A stretch of 64,000 bases of DNA from an uncultured Gemmiger sp. GTDB taxonomy: Bacteria; Bacillota; Clostridia; Oscillospirales; Ruminococcaceae. The notes beneath the pieces were generated by a model, which did no database searches, had not been told where the DNA came from, and saw nothing but the letters and a program-made list of their open reading frames with translations. Both the position numbers and the translations under genes were made by a program. Below, in pieces: positions 1 to 8,421 of this stretch; within the stretch, counting starts at the first letter, position 1, and each line of letters opens with the position of its first letter. Where the stretch lies: assembly GCA_944388175.1 (NCBI GenBank), contig CALXHR010000002.1, positions 124,001-188,000 on the forward strand, given 5' to 3'.

Positions 1-859
1 TGCGGAAGCGCGTTGCCGCCGGGGCGTTGGTGCGCGTGCCGCTGCCGCGCACGCCGCCCAGCACGCTGTACACCGTGGGCAGCGCGTTGGTGCCGCCCTC
101 GACATGCAGCGAGCCGCCGGGGCCCTGCAGCACCAGGCCGTTGACGCCCTCACTGTCTTTGGCGGCCAGCGCGGCGGCGGTAAAACCGCCGTAGTCCAGC
201 AGCGCCAGGCCGGCGGTGTCGACGCCGTTTTCGGCCCGGCTGGCGCGGTACTCGGCGCGCTGCGGCGCGCCCAGCAGCCCGGTGAGCAGGTGCAGGTTGT
301 AGACGTTCATATCGTTGAGCGCGCCGCCCTGGCAGGCGGGGTCGAACGTTGTGTTCCAGATGCCGTTGAGGAAATCGTCATACCGGCGGCTGCGCGCGCA
401 AAAACTGGCCATGGCCCCGCGCACGGGGCCGAGCTTGGGCAGTTCCGCCTGCAAAAAGGCGTACTGCGGCAGGTAATAGGTGGTGATGGCCTCCAGCAGC
501 ATGACGTTCTTTGCGTCGGCCAGCGCATAGAGTTCCCGCGCTTCGGCCGCCGTGCCGGTGAACGGCTTTTCCAAAATGACGTGGTACCCCGCCGCCAGCG
601 CCCGACTGGCGGCCGCGTAGTGCAGGTGGTTGGCAGTGCCGATGTACACGGCGTCAAACCCGCCCGCGGCGTAGCAGGCGGCTTCGTCGGTATACACGGC
701 CGGGATGCCGTACTGCTGCGCCCAGGCGCGGGCTTTGGCGCCGCTTTGCGGGCGGCAGCACAGCGCCGTGACGGAAAGTTCCGGCATTTCGGGCAGGTGC
801 TGCAAAAATTCATCGACGATGCGGCTGGTGGACAGCACGGCCAGACGTAAAGGCTGCAT
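1..859 (-). CDS. Gfo/Idh/MocA family oxidoreductase (3' part missing)
   Basis: NAD(P)-dependent sugar or polyol oxidoreductase family; the substrate cannot be told. The frame opens with ATG at 859-857 behind a strong AGGAGGGG site and stays open to the window edge, giving about 286 residues of an incomplete protein. Visible are an N-terminal Rossmann strand (LRLAVLSTSRIVDEF), the family signature LEKPFTGTAAEA with the catalytic-region Lys near residue 95, and the start of the C-terminal alpha/beta substrate domain. It is transcribed divergently from prfC, from a promoter sharing its -35 box. The class is confident; the role is unknown. Confidence 0.85.
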   Translation of the reverse strand, partial: MQPLRLAVLSTSRIVDEFLQHLPEMPELSVTALCCRPQSGAKARAWAQQYGIPAVYTDEAACYAAGGFDAVYIGTANHLHYAAASRALAAGYHVILEKPFTGTAAEARELYALADAKNVMLLEAITTYYLPQYAFLQAELPKLGPVRGAMASFCARSRRYDDFLNGIWNTTFDPACQGGALNDMNVYNLHLLTGLLGAPQRAEYRASRAENGVDTAGLALLDYGGFTAAALAAKDSEGVNGLVLQGPGGSLHVEGGTNALPTVYSVLGGVRGSGTRTNAPAATRFR

Positions 860-993
860 AACGTTCCCCTCCTGTAGAAAAACGGGTTTTGGTGGTTTGT
901 ATACAAGGCGTGGCGGGGTACGGCCCTGCCCGGCATGGCAGGACATGCGCCATACAAGCCGGCAAACCCGATGCGCCCGCGCCTTTTGAACCG

Positions 994-1045
994 ATTATAC
1001 CACGCGAAATTTCCCGTTGCAATTCGCCGTCAAACCATGTATGAT
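994..1045. promoter_or_regulatory. Back-to-back promoters sharing one palindromic -35 box
   Basis: TTGCAA at 1017-1022 is its own reverse complement. Rightward it lies 17 bases from TATGAT (1040-1045) and would drive prfC. Leftward it lies 17 bases from TATAAT (994-999, read on the minus strand) and would drive the oxidoreductase gene. Confidence 0.6.
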
Positions 1046-1063
1046 AGGGTACGGTAGTAACAT

Positions 1064-1086
1064 AGAGGAGTGTACCCCGATGTGAC
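1064..1086 (+). promoter_or_regulatory. Start-stop element (AUG-UGA-C) in the prfC leader
   Basis: A ribosome binding site AGAGGAG (1064-1070) is followed 9 bases later by ATG (1080-1082) and immediately by TGA C (1083-1086). The base context UGA-C is the weak stop context known from prfB. The +1 frame (GAC onward) is open without a stop straight into prfC, which starts at 1150. Confidence 0.35.
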
Positions 1087-1149
1087 CTGGGCTTTTTGCA
1101 GTTTGACCACCGCTTGATATGGGAGAGAAGAAAAGGAGCAACTATTTCC

Positions 1150-2763
1150 ATGGCATCATTGCGCGAAGAAATCGAAAACCGGCGCACGTTTGCGATCATC
1201 TCGCACCCCGACGCCGGCAAGACGACGCTGACTGAAAAACTGCTGCTGTACGGGGGCGCGATCCAGACCGCCGGTTCGGTTAAGGGCAAGCAGAGCGCCA
1301 AGCATGCAGTGTCCGACTGGATGGACATTGAAAAGCAGCGCGGCATCAGCGTGACGTCGTCTGTTTTACAGTTCCACTACCAGGGCAAGTGCATCAACAT
1401 CCTGGACACCCCCGGCCACCAGGATTTCAGCGAGGACACCTACCGCACGCTGATGGCGGCCGACTGCGCCGTCATGGTCATCGACGCCGCCAAGGGCGTC
1501 GAGGCACAGACCATCAAGCTGTTCAAGGTCTGCACGCTGCGGCATATCCCCATCTTCACCTTCATCAACAAGATGGACCGCGAAGCCCGCGACCCCTTTG
1601 AGCTGATGGACAACATTGAGGAGATTCTGGGCATCAAGACCTACCCGATGAACTGGCCCATCGGCTGCGGCAAAGGGTTCAAGGGCGTGTTTGACCGTAA
1701 CATCCGCCGCGTGCTGGCGTTTGAGAGCGACGGGCGCGCCAACGGCGTCAAGATGGTGGACGAGATTGAGGCCGAGCTCGGCGACCCCGCGCTGGATGGG
1801 CTGATCGGGGCCGAAAACCACCAGAAACTGGCCGAGGACATTGAGCTGTTGGACGGCGCGGCCGAGGAGTTTGACCTGGAAGCCGTGCAGCACGGCGAAC
1901 TTTCGCCGGTGTTTTTCGGCTCGGCGCTGACGAACTTTGGCGTAGAACCGTTTTTGAAAGAGTTTTTGCGCCTGACCCCCGCCCCGCTGCCGCGCAAGGA
2001 CGCGCTGACCGGCGAGCCGGTGGACCCCTGCCGCGAGGATTTTTCCGGCTTTATTTTTAAAATCCAGGCCAACATGAACAAGAACCACCGCGACCGCATC
2101 GCGTTTTTGCGCATCTGTTCCGGCAAGTTTGCGCGCGGCATGGAAGCCTACCACGTGCAGGAGGGCAAAAACATCAAACTGGCCACCGGCACCAGCCTGA
2201 TGGCCGACGACCGCGCGCTGGTGAGCGAAGCCTACGCCGGCGATATCATCGGCCTGTTTGACCCGGGCATCTTTTCCATTGGCGATACGCTGTGCACCGG
2301 CAAGCCGCATGTGCAGTTTGCGGGCATCCCCACCTTTGCGCCGGAGCATTTTGCCCGCGTGACCCAGGTGGACACGATGAAACGCAAGCAGTTCGTCAAG
2401 GGCATGGAGCAGATCGCCCAGGAGGGCGCGATCCAGATTTTCCGCGACCTGGGCGCCGGCATGGAGGAAGTCATCGTCGGCGTTGTGGGCGTGTTGCAGC
2501 TGGAAGTGCTGGAATACCGCCTGAAAAACGAGTATAACGTCGACATCCGCATGCAGAGCCTGCCGTATGAGTACCTGCGCTGGGTGCTCAACGACCCGGA
2601 TGCGCTGGACCTCAAACATCTGGACCTGACCAGCGACACCCGCCCCATCGAGGACCTCAAGGGCAACCACCTGCTGTTGTTCGGCAGCTCGTGGAGCATC
2701 AACTGGGCCGAGCAGCACAACGACGGGCTGCGCCTGTCGGAGTTCGGCAACCTGACGTTTTAA
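1150..2763 (+). CDS. prfC: Peptide chain release factor 3
   Basis: RF3 is the GTPase that recycles RF1/RF2 from the ribosome after termination. The 537-residue product is close to the usual 529 or so. G-domain motifs are complete: P-loop HPDAGKTT near residues 19-26, the RF3-type insert VKGKQSAKHAVSDWM, DTPGH near 86-90 and NKMD near 140-143, followed by the EF-G-like domain II and a C-terminal domain. I chose ATG at 1150 because AAAAGGAGC precedes it by a good distance; the frame extends upstream without a better start. The leader carries a start-stop codon pair that may matter for control. It stands alone under its own promoter. Confidence 0.95.
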   Translation: MASLREEIENRRTFAIISHPDAGKTTLTEKLLLYGGAIQTAGSVKGKQSAKHAVSDWMDIEKQRGISVTSSVLQFHYQGKCINILDTPGHQDFSEDTYRTLMAADCAVMVIDAAKGVEAQTIKLFKVCTLRHIPIFTFINKMDREARDPFELMDNIEEILGIKTYPMNWPIGCGKGFKGVFDRNIRRVLAFESDGRANGVKMVDEIEAELGDPALDGLIGAENHQKLAEDIELLDGAAEEFDLEAVQHGELSPVFFGSALTNFGVEPFLKEFLRLTPAPLPRKDALTGEPVDPCREDFSGFIFKIQANMNKNHRDRIAFLRICSGKFARGMEAYHVQEGKNIKLATGTSLMADDRALVSEAYAGDIIGLFDPGIFSIGDTLCTGKPHVQFAGIPTFAPEHFARVTQVDTMKRKQFVKGMEQIAQEGAIQIFRDLGAGMEEVIVGVVGVLQLEVLEYRLKNEYNVDIRMQSLPYEYLRWVLNDPDALDLKHLDLTSDTRPIEDLKGNHLLLFGSSWSINWAEQHNDGLRLSEFGNLTF

Positions 2764-2794
2764 GCGGCACCGCGTGCGATAAGGGGATGTAGGT

Positions 2795-3691
2795 ATGTTG
2801 ACAAAGTTGCGCCAGCAGCTGCAAAACCAGCTGACGAAGGAGCATCTGATCGAGGGCGGCAAGTTTTTTGCGCTGCTCAACCTGGGGCTGTTCGCCACGG
2901 CCGTGGGCATCGCGCTGTTCAAGACGCCCAACCACTTTGCGTTCGGCGGCACGTCGGGCCTTTCCATCGTGCTGTCGTCGCTGTTCCCGCAGTGGAACGT
3001 CGGCTTTTTCATGTGGGTGGTCAACGCCGCGCTCGTCGTGCTGGGCTTTGTGTTTCTGGGCGTGCGCTCAATGGGGTGGACGGTCTACTCCTCCTTTGCG
3101 CTGTCGTTTTTCGTCAGCGTGTGCGAGACGCTCTGGCCGCTGACCGCCCCGCTGACGCAGGATGTGTTTCTGGAACTGTGCTACGCGGTCATCCTGCCGG
3201 CCGTGGGCAGCGCCATCGTCTTTAACATCGGCGCATCCACCGGCGGCACCGACATTGTGGCCATGATCTTACATAAATACACCAGCCTGGAGATCGGCCG
3301 CGCGCTGCTGGTCAGCGACCTGGCCATCGTGCTGGCGGGTGCCGTGCTGTACGGCCCGGCCACGGGGCTGTACTGCATTTTGGGCATGGTGCTCAAGACC
3401 ACCGTCGTCGACAGCGCCATCGAGAGCATCAACCTGCGCAAAGTGTGCACCGTCGTGACCGCCAACCCCGGCCCCACACGGGAATTTATCGTCAATGAGC
3501 TCAAGCGCTCTGCGACGGAGGAACGCGCCGAGGGCTCTTACAGCCACGAGGAAAAATGGGTGCTGATGACGGTGCTGACCCGCGCCCAGGCCCAGCATCT
3601 GCGCCGCTTTGTGCGCCGCTATGACCCGCACGCCTTTATCACCATCGTCAACAGCAGCGAGATCGTCGGCAAAGGGTTCCGCTCGGTCTGA
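2795..3691 (+). CDS. YitT family membrane protein (DUF161/DUF2179)
   Basis: Integral membrane protein of 298 residues with about five hydrophobic segments, including a glycine-rich one around NHFAFGGTSGLSIVLSSLF, then a cytosolic C-terminal DUF2179-type domain (about 215-298, with KWVLMTVLTRAQAQHLRRF). YitT proteins are widespread in Firmicutes and their substrate is not established. It begins 31 bases after prfC behind AAGGGGATG, so it may be co-transcribed. A hairpin at 3707-3739 ends the unit. Confidence 0.9.
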   Translation: MLTKLRQQLQNQLTKEHLIEGGKFFALLNLGLFATAVGIALFKTPNHFAFGGTSGLSIVLSSLFPQWNVGFFMWVVNAALVVLGFVFLGVRSMGWTVYSSFALSFFVSVCETLWPLTAPLTQDVFLELCYAVILPAVGSAIVFNIGASTGGTDIVAMILHKYTSLEIGRALLVSDLAIVLAGAVLYGPATGLYCILGMVLKTTVVDSAIESINLRKVCTVVTANPGPTREFIVNELKRSATEERAEGSYSHEEKWVLMTVLTRAQAQHLRRFVRRYDPHAFITIVNSSEIVGKGFRSV

Positions 3692-3706
3692 ACCTGCCAG
3701 AACCGC

Positions 3707-3739
3707 ACCGCCTGCCGGGGAATGCCCCCGGCGGGCGGT
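3707..3739 (+). terminator. Hairpin after the YitT gene
   Basis: GC-rich inverted repeat (ACCGCCTGCCGGGG with CCCCCGGCGGGCGGT) followed by a short T-containing tail. It separates the prfC/YitT unit from the radical SAM operon. Confidence 0.6.
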
Positions 3740-3755
3740 TTCTGTATTGCCCCGG

Positions 3756-3784
3756 TTGTATTCGGGCAGGGTTTATGGTATACT
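3756..3784 (+). promoter_or_regulatory. Promoter of the radical SAM operon
   Basis: TTGTAT (3756-3761), 17-base spacer, TATACT (3779-3784). The -10 sits in the 10-mer ATGGTATACT that recurs upstream of several other genes here. Confidence 0.6.
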
Positions 3785-3826
3785 TTCTTACAAGATATTG
3801 ATTAAAAAGCGGAGGATTCTTCCCCG

Positions 3827-5215
3827 ATGAAGCATCTGACCTATGCAGAGCGCGCCTTTTTGCACGGCCACCTGGCCCGCGTGCGGCATGTGACGCTGGA
3901 CCCCGACGGCCCCGGCGTGGTGCGCATCCATCTGATCCCCTGCCGCAAACCCGACCGGGACACGCCGTTTGTGGCGATCCTGAACGGGCAGGAGTTGCTG
4001 CCGCTGAACGTCAGCTGGGCCATTTTGCTGACGAATTTGATCGAAGCCGTGCAGCCCCACAGCGGCAAAGAGTTGACGCTGGAGGATTGGTCCGCCATCA
4101 CGGCGCAGGCCGTGGCCGCCACGCGCCGCGTCTACCGGCGCACCCCGGCGTTCCAGATCGAATCCGACTTACAGCTGCTGCTGGGCTGCCTGTGCGCCGT
4201 GGCGCGCGGCCAGACCCCGCCGGTACACGTGCAGCCGCTGCACCTGGGCAGCTATTCCGCGCGCATGAACGCGCCGCACCGCATGGACCTGATGATCAGC
4301 TCGATGCAAAAGGACGGCGCATGGCACTGTAACCAGAAATGCGTGCACTGCTACGCCGCCAACCAGCCGCTGGGCAAAGCCGCCGAGCTGGACACCGACC
4401 AGTGGCTGGCGGTGATTGAAAAGTGCCGCAGCGCGGGCATCCCGCAGCTGACGTTTACCGGCGGCGAGCCGACGCTGCGCAACGACCTGGTCAAGCTGGT
4501 GCAGGCCGCGCAGTGGTTTGTGACGCGGCTGAACACCAACGGCCGCATGCTGACGAGCGCCCTGTGCAAAGAGCTGAAAGACGCCAGCCTGGACGCCGTG
4601 CAGATTACGCTGTATTCCGCCGATGCCGCCGTGCACAACGCCCTGGTGGGCGTGGACGGCTACACCGACACGGTGGCCGGCATCAAGAACGCCCTGGCGG
4701 CCGGCCTGAACGTGAGCCTGAACACCCCGCTGTGCACACTGAACCAGGACTACCTGGCCACTGTGCAGCTGGCGCAGGAGCTGGGCGTGCGGTACCTGAC
4801 GTGCAGCGGGCTGATCCCCGCCGGCAACGCCGCCACCGAGCCCAGCCGCGCCGCGCGCCTGACGCCGGACGCCCTGGCCGCCGCGCTGCGCCCGGCCATG
4901 GCCTACGCCGCACAGCACGGCATCGAAATCAACTTTACCAGCCCCGGCTGGCTGCCGGAGGAGACGCTGCGCGAACTGGGCTTTACCCAGATCCCCAGTT
5001 GTGGGGCGTGTCTTTCCAACATGGCCGTTGCGCCCGACGGTACCGTATTGCCCTGCCAGAGCTGGCTTTCCGGCCCGGGGCTGGGCAATCTGCTGCGCAT
5101 GCCGTGGCACCGTATCTGGCGCAGCGCCGAGTGCAGCACCATCCGCAGCGGCAGCGCCGCCATGGACCACCGCTGCCAGCTGGGCGACACACCGCTGCAG
5201 GAGGGTTGCTCATGA
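3827..5215 (+). CDS. Radical SAM/SPASM protein, probable peptide or protein maturase
   Basis: Radical SAM enzyme of 462 residues. The cluster motif is C168-x3-C172-x2-C175 (CNQKCVHC), followed by the SAM-binding FTGGEPTLR. The C-terminal third is SPASM-like: PSCGACLSN (Cys 392 and 395), VLPCQSW and two later cysteines for auxiliary clusters. About 165 residues precede the core and are unassigned. ATG at 3827 follows CGGAGGA. The stop overlaps the start of the next gene by 4 bases, implying translational coupling to the Cys-Ala-tailed protein. SPASM enzymes often modify peptides or proteins, so the neighbour is the obvious candidate substrate, but this is inference. Alternative: a small-molecule radical SAM enzyme. 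Confidence 0.85.
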   Translation: MKHLTYAERAFLHGHLARVRHVTLDPDGPGVVRIHLIPCRKPDRDTPFVAILNGQELLPLNVSWAILLTNLIEAVQPHSGKELTLEDWSAITAQAVAATRRVYRRTPAFQIESDLQLLLGCLCAVARGQTPPVHVQPLHLGSYSARMNAPHRMDLMISSMQKDGAWHCNQKCVHCYAANQPLGKAAELDTDQWLAVIEKCRSAGIPQLTFTGGEPTLRNDLVKLVQAAQWFVTRLNTNGRMLTSALCKELKDASLDAVQITLYSADAAVHNALVGVDGYTDTVAGIKNALAAGLNVSLNTPLCTLNQDYLATVQLAQELGVRYLTCSGLIPAGNAATEPSRAARLTPDALAAALRPAMAYAAQHGIEINFTSPGWLPEETLRELGFTQIPSCGACLSNMAVAPDGTVLPCQSWLSGPGLGNLLRMPWHRIWRSAECSTIRSGSAAMDHRCQLGDTPLQEGCS

Positions 5216-6369
5216 TCCAACATGCCTTTGCGCGCCGCCTTGCGCTGGGCCTGGCGGCGCTGGTGTTCTGCCTGGTGTGCTGCCTGCCGGCCGCCGCGGC
5301 GGACACCGCCCCCTATGCCGAGGCCGGCGACCTGGACTATATCCGCGACTATGTGGTGACGGTGGACCTGCGCGAGGACGGCTCGGCCGATATCACCTAC
5401 GACATCGACTGGCAGGTCATTGGCGGCGACAAGACCAACCATTTGAGCTGGGTCAAAATCGGCCTGGCCAACACCCATGTGGACGAGCTGACGCCGCTGA
5501 CCGACACCATTGCCGAACTGCAATACCTGAACGACGGCGGCAGTTACGCCCAGGTGGTGTTTGCCCGCCGCTACTACGCCCCCGACATTGCCGCCGAAAA
5601 CGGCGGCCAGAGCGAGGTGTCGTTTGCGTTCCGCGTGCACCAGAGCCATCTGTTTACGCGCAACGACGACGGCACCGCCAACTTTGTGTTCACGCCCGGC
5701 TGGTTCGATGACCTGAGCGTCGAGAACCTGCAGGTCCGCTGGCGCAACGGCGAGGGCTTTACCGCCGACAACACCGGCGTCGACGGCGATTACCTGATTT
5801 GGGATTTCGGTCCCCTGACCCACGGGCAGGCGGCCACGGTACGCGTGACGGTGCCGGTGACCGCGGCGTCGGTCTACGACCCTGACGCCGCCATGACGGA
5901 GGAAGATTACGCCCCCGGCGGCAGCGATTTTGACGAACTGCTGGACGATGTGGTCTTTTTTGCGGTGCTGCTGCTTGTGCTGGTACTCATTCTGGTGCTT
6001 TACGCTTCGCGCGCGCCGCGCTGGGGCGGCGGCCTGGGCGGGCTGGACCCGCTGGACTGGTGGTGGTACACAAACGGCGTGCACACCATCCGCCGGGCGC
6101 GCGGTGCCCCGCCCCCGCCGGGCTACCACCGCACCGACCCGCCGCGGGACTTCCACCCCGGCGGCGGTACCAGCCGCGGCGGCGGCGTGGGCCGGCGCGA
6201 GGGCGGCAACCACCACAGCAGCTGTGCATGCGCCTGCGCTTCCAGCTGCGCGTGCGCCTGCGCCTGTGCCGGCGGCGGCCGCGCCGGGTGCAGCGTAAAA
6301 GATTTTTACACCGTAAAATTGCCGCGTGCAGAACAGGAGGCCCCGCATGAGCCTGGAAGAACAGTATGA
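5212..6369 (+). CDS. Secreted, membrane-anchored DUF2207-like protein with Cys-Ala repeat tail
   Basis: The product has 385 residues. Segments are: a signal peptide (LALGLAALVFCLVCCLPAAAA); an extracellular beta-rich region to about 235 opening with YIRDYVVTVDLREDGSADI, which resembles DUF2207 proteins; an acidic linker; one strong membrane segment (VVFFAVLLLVLVLILVLY, about 246-263); then a Gly/Pro/His-rich tail. The tail holds SSCACACA, SSCACACACA and GGGRAGCS, with Cys at 338, 340, 342, 346, 348, 350, 352 and 360. The start overlaps the radical SAM stop (ATGA), and the end overlaps the AAA+ gene by 23 bases. Regular Cys-x-Cys spacing fits metal binding or thioether/disulfide chemistry; no function is known to me. 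Confidence 0.75.
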   Translation: MIQHAFARRLALGLAALVFCLVCCLPAAAADTAPYAEAGDLDYIRDYVVTVDLREDGSADITYDIDWQVIGGDKTNHLSWVKIGLANTHVDELTPLTDTIAELQYLNDGGSYAQVVFARRYYAPDIAAENGGQSEVSFAFRVHQSHLFTRNDDGTANFVFTPGWFDDLSVENLQVRWRNGEGFTADNTGVDGDYLIWDFGPLTHGQAATVRVTVPVTAASVYDPDAAMTEEDYAPGGSDFDELLDDVVFFAVLLLVLVLILVLYASRAPRWGGGLGGLDPLDWWWYTNGVHTIRRARGAPPPPGYHRTDPPRDFHPGGGTSRGGGVGRREGGNHHSSCACACASSCACACACAGGGRAGCSVKDFYTVKLPRAEQEAPHEPGRTV

Positions 6370-8401
6370 CGCCTGGGTCCGCGGGCTGATGGGCGGCGGC
6401 AAGTACGCCGCCAACGCCAAACAGGCCGCCGAAGCCAGCGAAGCCGTGCAGCAGATGCAGGCCCAGCTGGACGCGCTGGCCGACGCCCAAAAACGCCGCA
6501 GCGCCGCCGGGGACGCCGTGGAAGCCGTGCAGAAAGCCGGCCGCGACACCGCCGAGCACGTGCGCCGCATGAGCAGCGAGCTGACCCGTTCGCTGCAAAA
6601 GGACGGGCTGTTGGGCGGCACTACCGCCGCGCCCGCCCCGGCCCCGGCTGCCCCCGCCAAAGCGGATTTTACCGGCGTGGCCGAAAAAGTGCAAACCCAG
6701 GTGTTAGGGCAGGACGCCTTTGTGACGGCCATCGTCAAGGCGTTCCGCCGCCCGTTTGTGCTGGGCACAGCCAATGAACCCGCCCGCGCCAAAAACGTGA
6801 TGCTGCTGTGCGGGGCCGAGGGCTCCGGCCGGCACTACGCGCTGGACTGCGTGGCCGAAGAACTGGCCGCCCGCGGCATTTTGCGCAGCGCCCGCATCGA
6901 GACGATGGACCTTGCGCTGTACCCCGGCCCCGCGCAGGAAAAGCTGTTTTTGCAGGACCTGTACGCGGCGCTGCAGTCGGACAGCGAAGTGCTGGCCTTT
7001 GACAACTACGAGGGCTGCGCCGCCAACTACCTGAACATGCTGGCCACGCTGGCCATCGACGGCACGCTGGCGCTTTCGAGCCGGTATGTGCTGCAGCGCG
7101 GCATCCTGGTGGATGTGGGCACGGCGCTGGCCCCCGGCGCCGTGGGCGAGTTGCAGGCCGGCGGCAAATATTTCGTGTTTTTCTCCCGCAAGGGCGAGGA
7201 AGCGCTGGCCGACACCTTCGGCGCGCGCTTTGTGGACGCTGTGGCCGGCGATATCTGCCGCACCGCGCCCTTTACGCCCGAAGCGCTTTCGGCAGTGGCG
7301 GCGCGCGAACTCAACGAACTGGCGCAGCGCGTGCGCAAGCAGTGCGGCCTGCGCCTGACGATGGACGCCGGCGTGCGCGACCTGGTGACGGCCCAGTACG
7401 GCAAAGTGCGCGGCATGCAGGCCCTGCACGACTACTGCGAGACCGCCTACCGCGCCGTGGCCGAGTATGTGCTGGATGCCCCCGCCGCCCCGCGCGACGG
7501 CACCCCCGCCGCGCTGACCGCCCAGGACGGTCGCCTGATGATGGCGGTGGACGGCGCGGCCCCGCTGGACCTGCTGGCGCTACTGCCGCAGCAGTACCGC
7601 GGCGACGTGGACGCCGTGGAAGCCGAGTTGGATGGCATCGTCGGTTTGGACGAGATCAAGACCTATGTGCGGGATATCGCCAAAAATGTGCAGGCCCAGC
7701 AGCGCCGCAAAGCCGAGGGCCTGCCGGCGGCCGACGTCAACATGCACATGATTTTTACCGGCAACCCCGGCACCGGCAAGACGACGATTGCGCGCATTTT
7801 GTCCAAGTACCTCAAGGCCATCGGCGCGCTGCGCGGCGGCCAGCTGGTGGAGGTAACCCGCGCCGACCTGGTGGGCCGCTATGTGGGCCACACCGCCCCG
7901 CTGACCAACTCGGTCATTGAGAGCGCGCTGGGCGGCGTGCTGTTCATCGACGAGGCGTACAGTCTCTACCGCGGCGGCGAGGACAGCTTTGGCCTGGAAG
8001 CCATCGACACGCTGGTCAAAGGCATTGAGGACCACCGCGACGACCTCGTCGTCATTCTGGCAGGCTACACCAAGGAAATGCAGCTGTTTTTGAGCGCCAA
8101 CTCCGGCCTGGCCAGCCGTTTCCCCAACCAGATCGAGTTCCCCGACTACACCGGCGAGGAACTGTACCAGATCACGCTGCTGCAGGCCAAAGGCAAGGGC
8201 TATGCGCTGGACGAAGGCTGCCGCGCGCCGCTGACGGCCTGGTACGCCCGCAAACAGGCCGAGGACGCCGCCACCAACGGCAACGGCCGCATGGCGCGCA
8301 ACGCGCTGGAAAAGGCCATCCTGAACCAGTCGCGGCGGCTCATCGCCGACCCCGACGCCAGCCTGGAACTGCTGCTGCCCGGCGATTTTGAACTGGACTG
8401 A
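6347..8401 (+). CDS. Tandem AAA+ ATPase, CbxX/CfxQ (SpoVK-like) type
   Basis: The product has 684 residues in three parts. Residues 1-105 are charged and helical, probably coiled coil. Residues about 115-330 look like a degenerate AAA+ module in which the Walker A position reads GAEGSGRHY (about 155-163), lacking the Lys and Ser/Thr. Residues about 425-684 form an intact CbxX-family module with GNPGTGKTT (about 472-480), LFIDEAYSL Walker B (about 530) and ASRFPNQIEF. The family includes Rubisco activases and SpoVK, which remodel protein complexes. ATG at 6347 follows ACAGGAGG and lies inside the preceding gene, so the three genes form one coupled operon, closed by a strong terminator. A remodeller of the partner proteins is a reasonable inference. 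Confidence 0.85.
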   Translation: MSLEEQYDAWVRGLMGGGKYAANAKQAAEASEAVQQMQAQLDALADAQKRRSAAGDAVEAVQKAGRDTAEHVRRMSSELTRSLQKDGLLGGTTAAPAPAPAAPAKADFTGVAEKVQTQVLGQDAFVTAIVKAFRRPFVLGTANEPARAKNVMLLCGAEGSGRHYALDCVAEELAARGILRSARIETMDLALYPGPAQEKLFLQDLYAALQSDSEVLAFDNYEGCAANYLNMLATLAIDGTLALSSRYVLQRGILVDVGTALAPGAVGELQAGGKYFVFFSRKGEEALADTFGARFVDAVAGDICRTAPFTPEALSAVAARELNELAQRVRKQCGLRLTMDAGVRDLVTAQYGKVRGMQALHDYCETAYRAVAEYVLDAPAAPRDGTPAALTAQDGRLMMAVDGAAPLDLLALLPQQYRGDVDAVEAELDGIVGLDEIKTYVRDIAKNVQAQQRRKAEGLPAADVNMHMIFTGNPGTGKTTIARILSKYLKAIGALRGGQLVEVTRADLVGRYVGHTAPLTNSVIESALGGVLFIDEAYSLYRGGEDSFGLEAIDTLVKGIEDHRDDLVVILAGYTKEMQLFLSANSGLASRFPNQIEFPDYTGEELYQITLLQAKGKGYALDEGCRAPLTAWYARKQAEDAATNGNGRMARNALEKAILNQSRRLIADPDASLELLLPGDFELD

Positions 8402-8421
8402 ATACAGTTTGCGCAACATAG

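Noticed and set aside
6223..6294. Cys-Ala tail as a DNA microsatellite or frameshift artefact
   Set aside because: Synonymous codons are mixed, the frame continues for 26 more residues with DFYTVKLPRAE, and the GGGRAGCS end looks structured.
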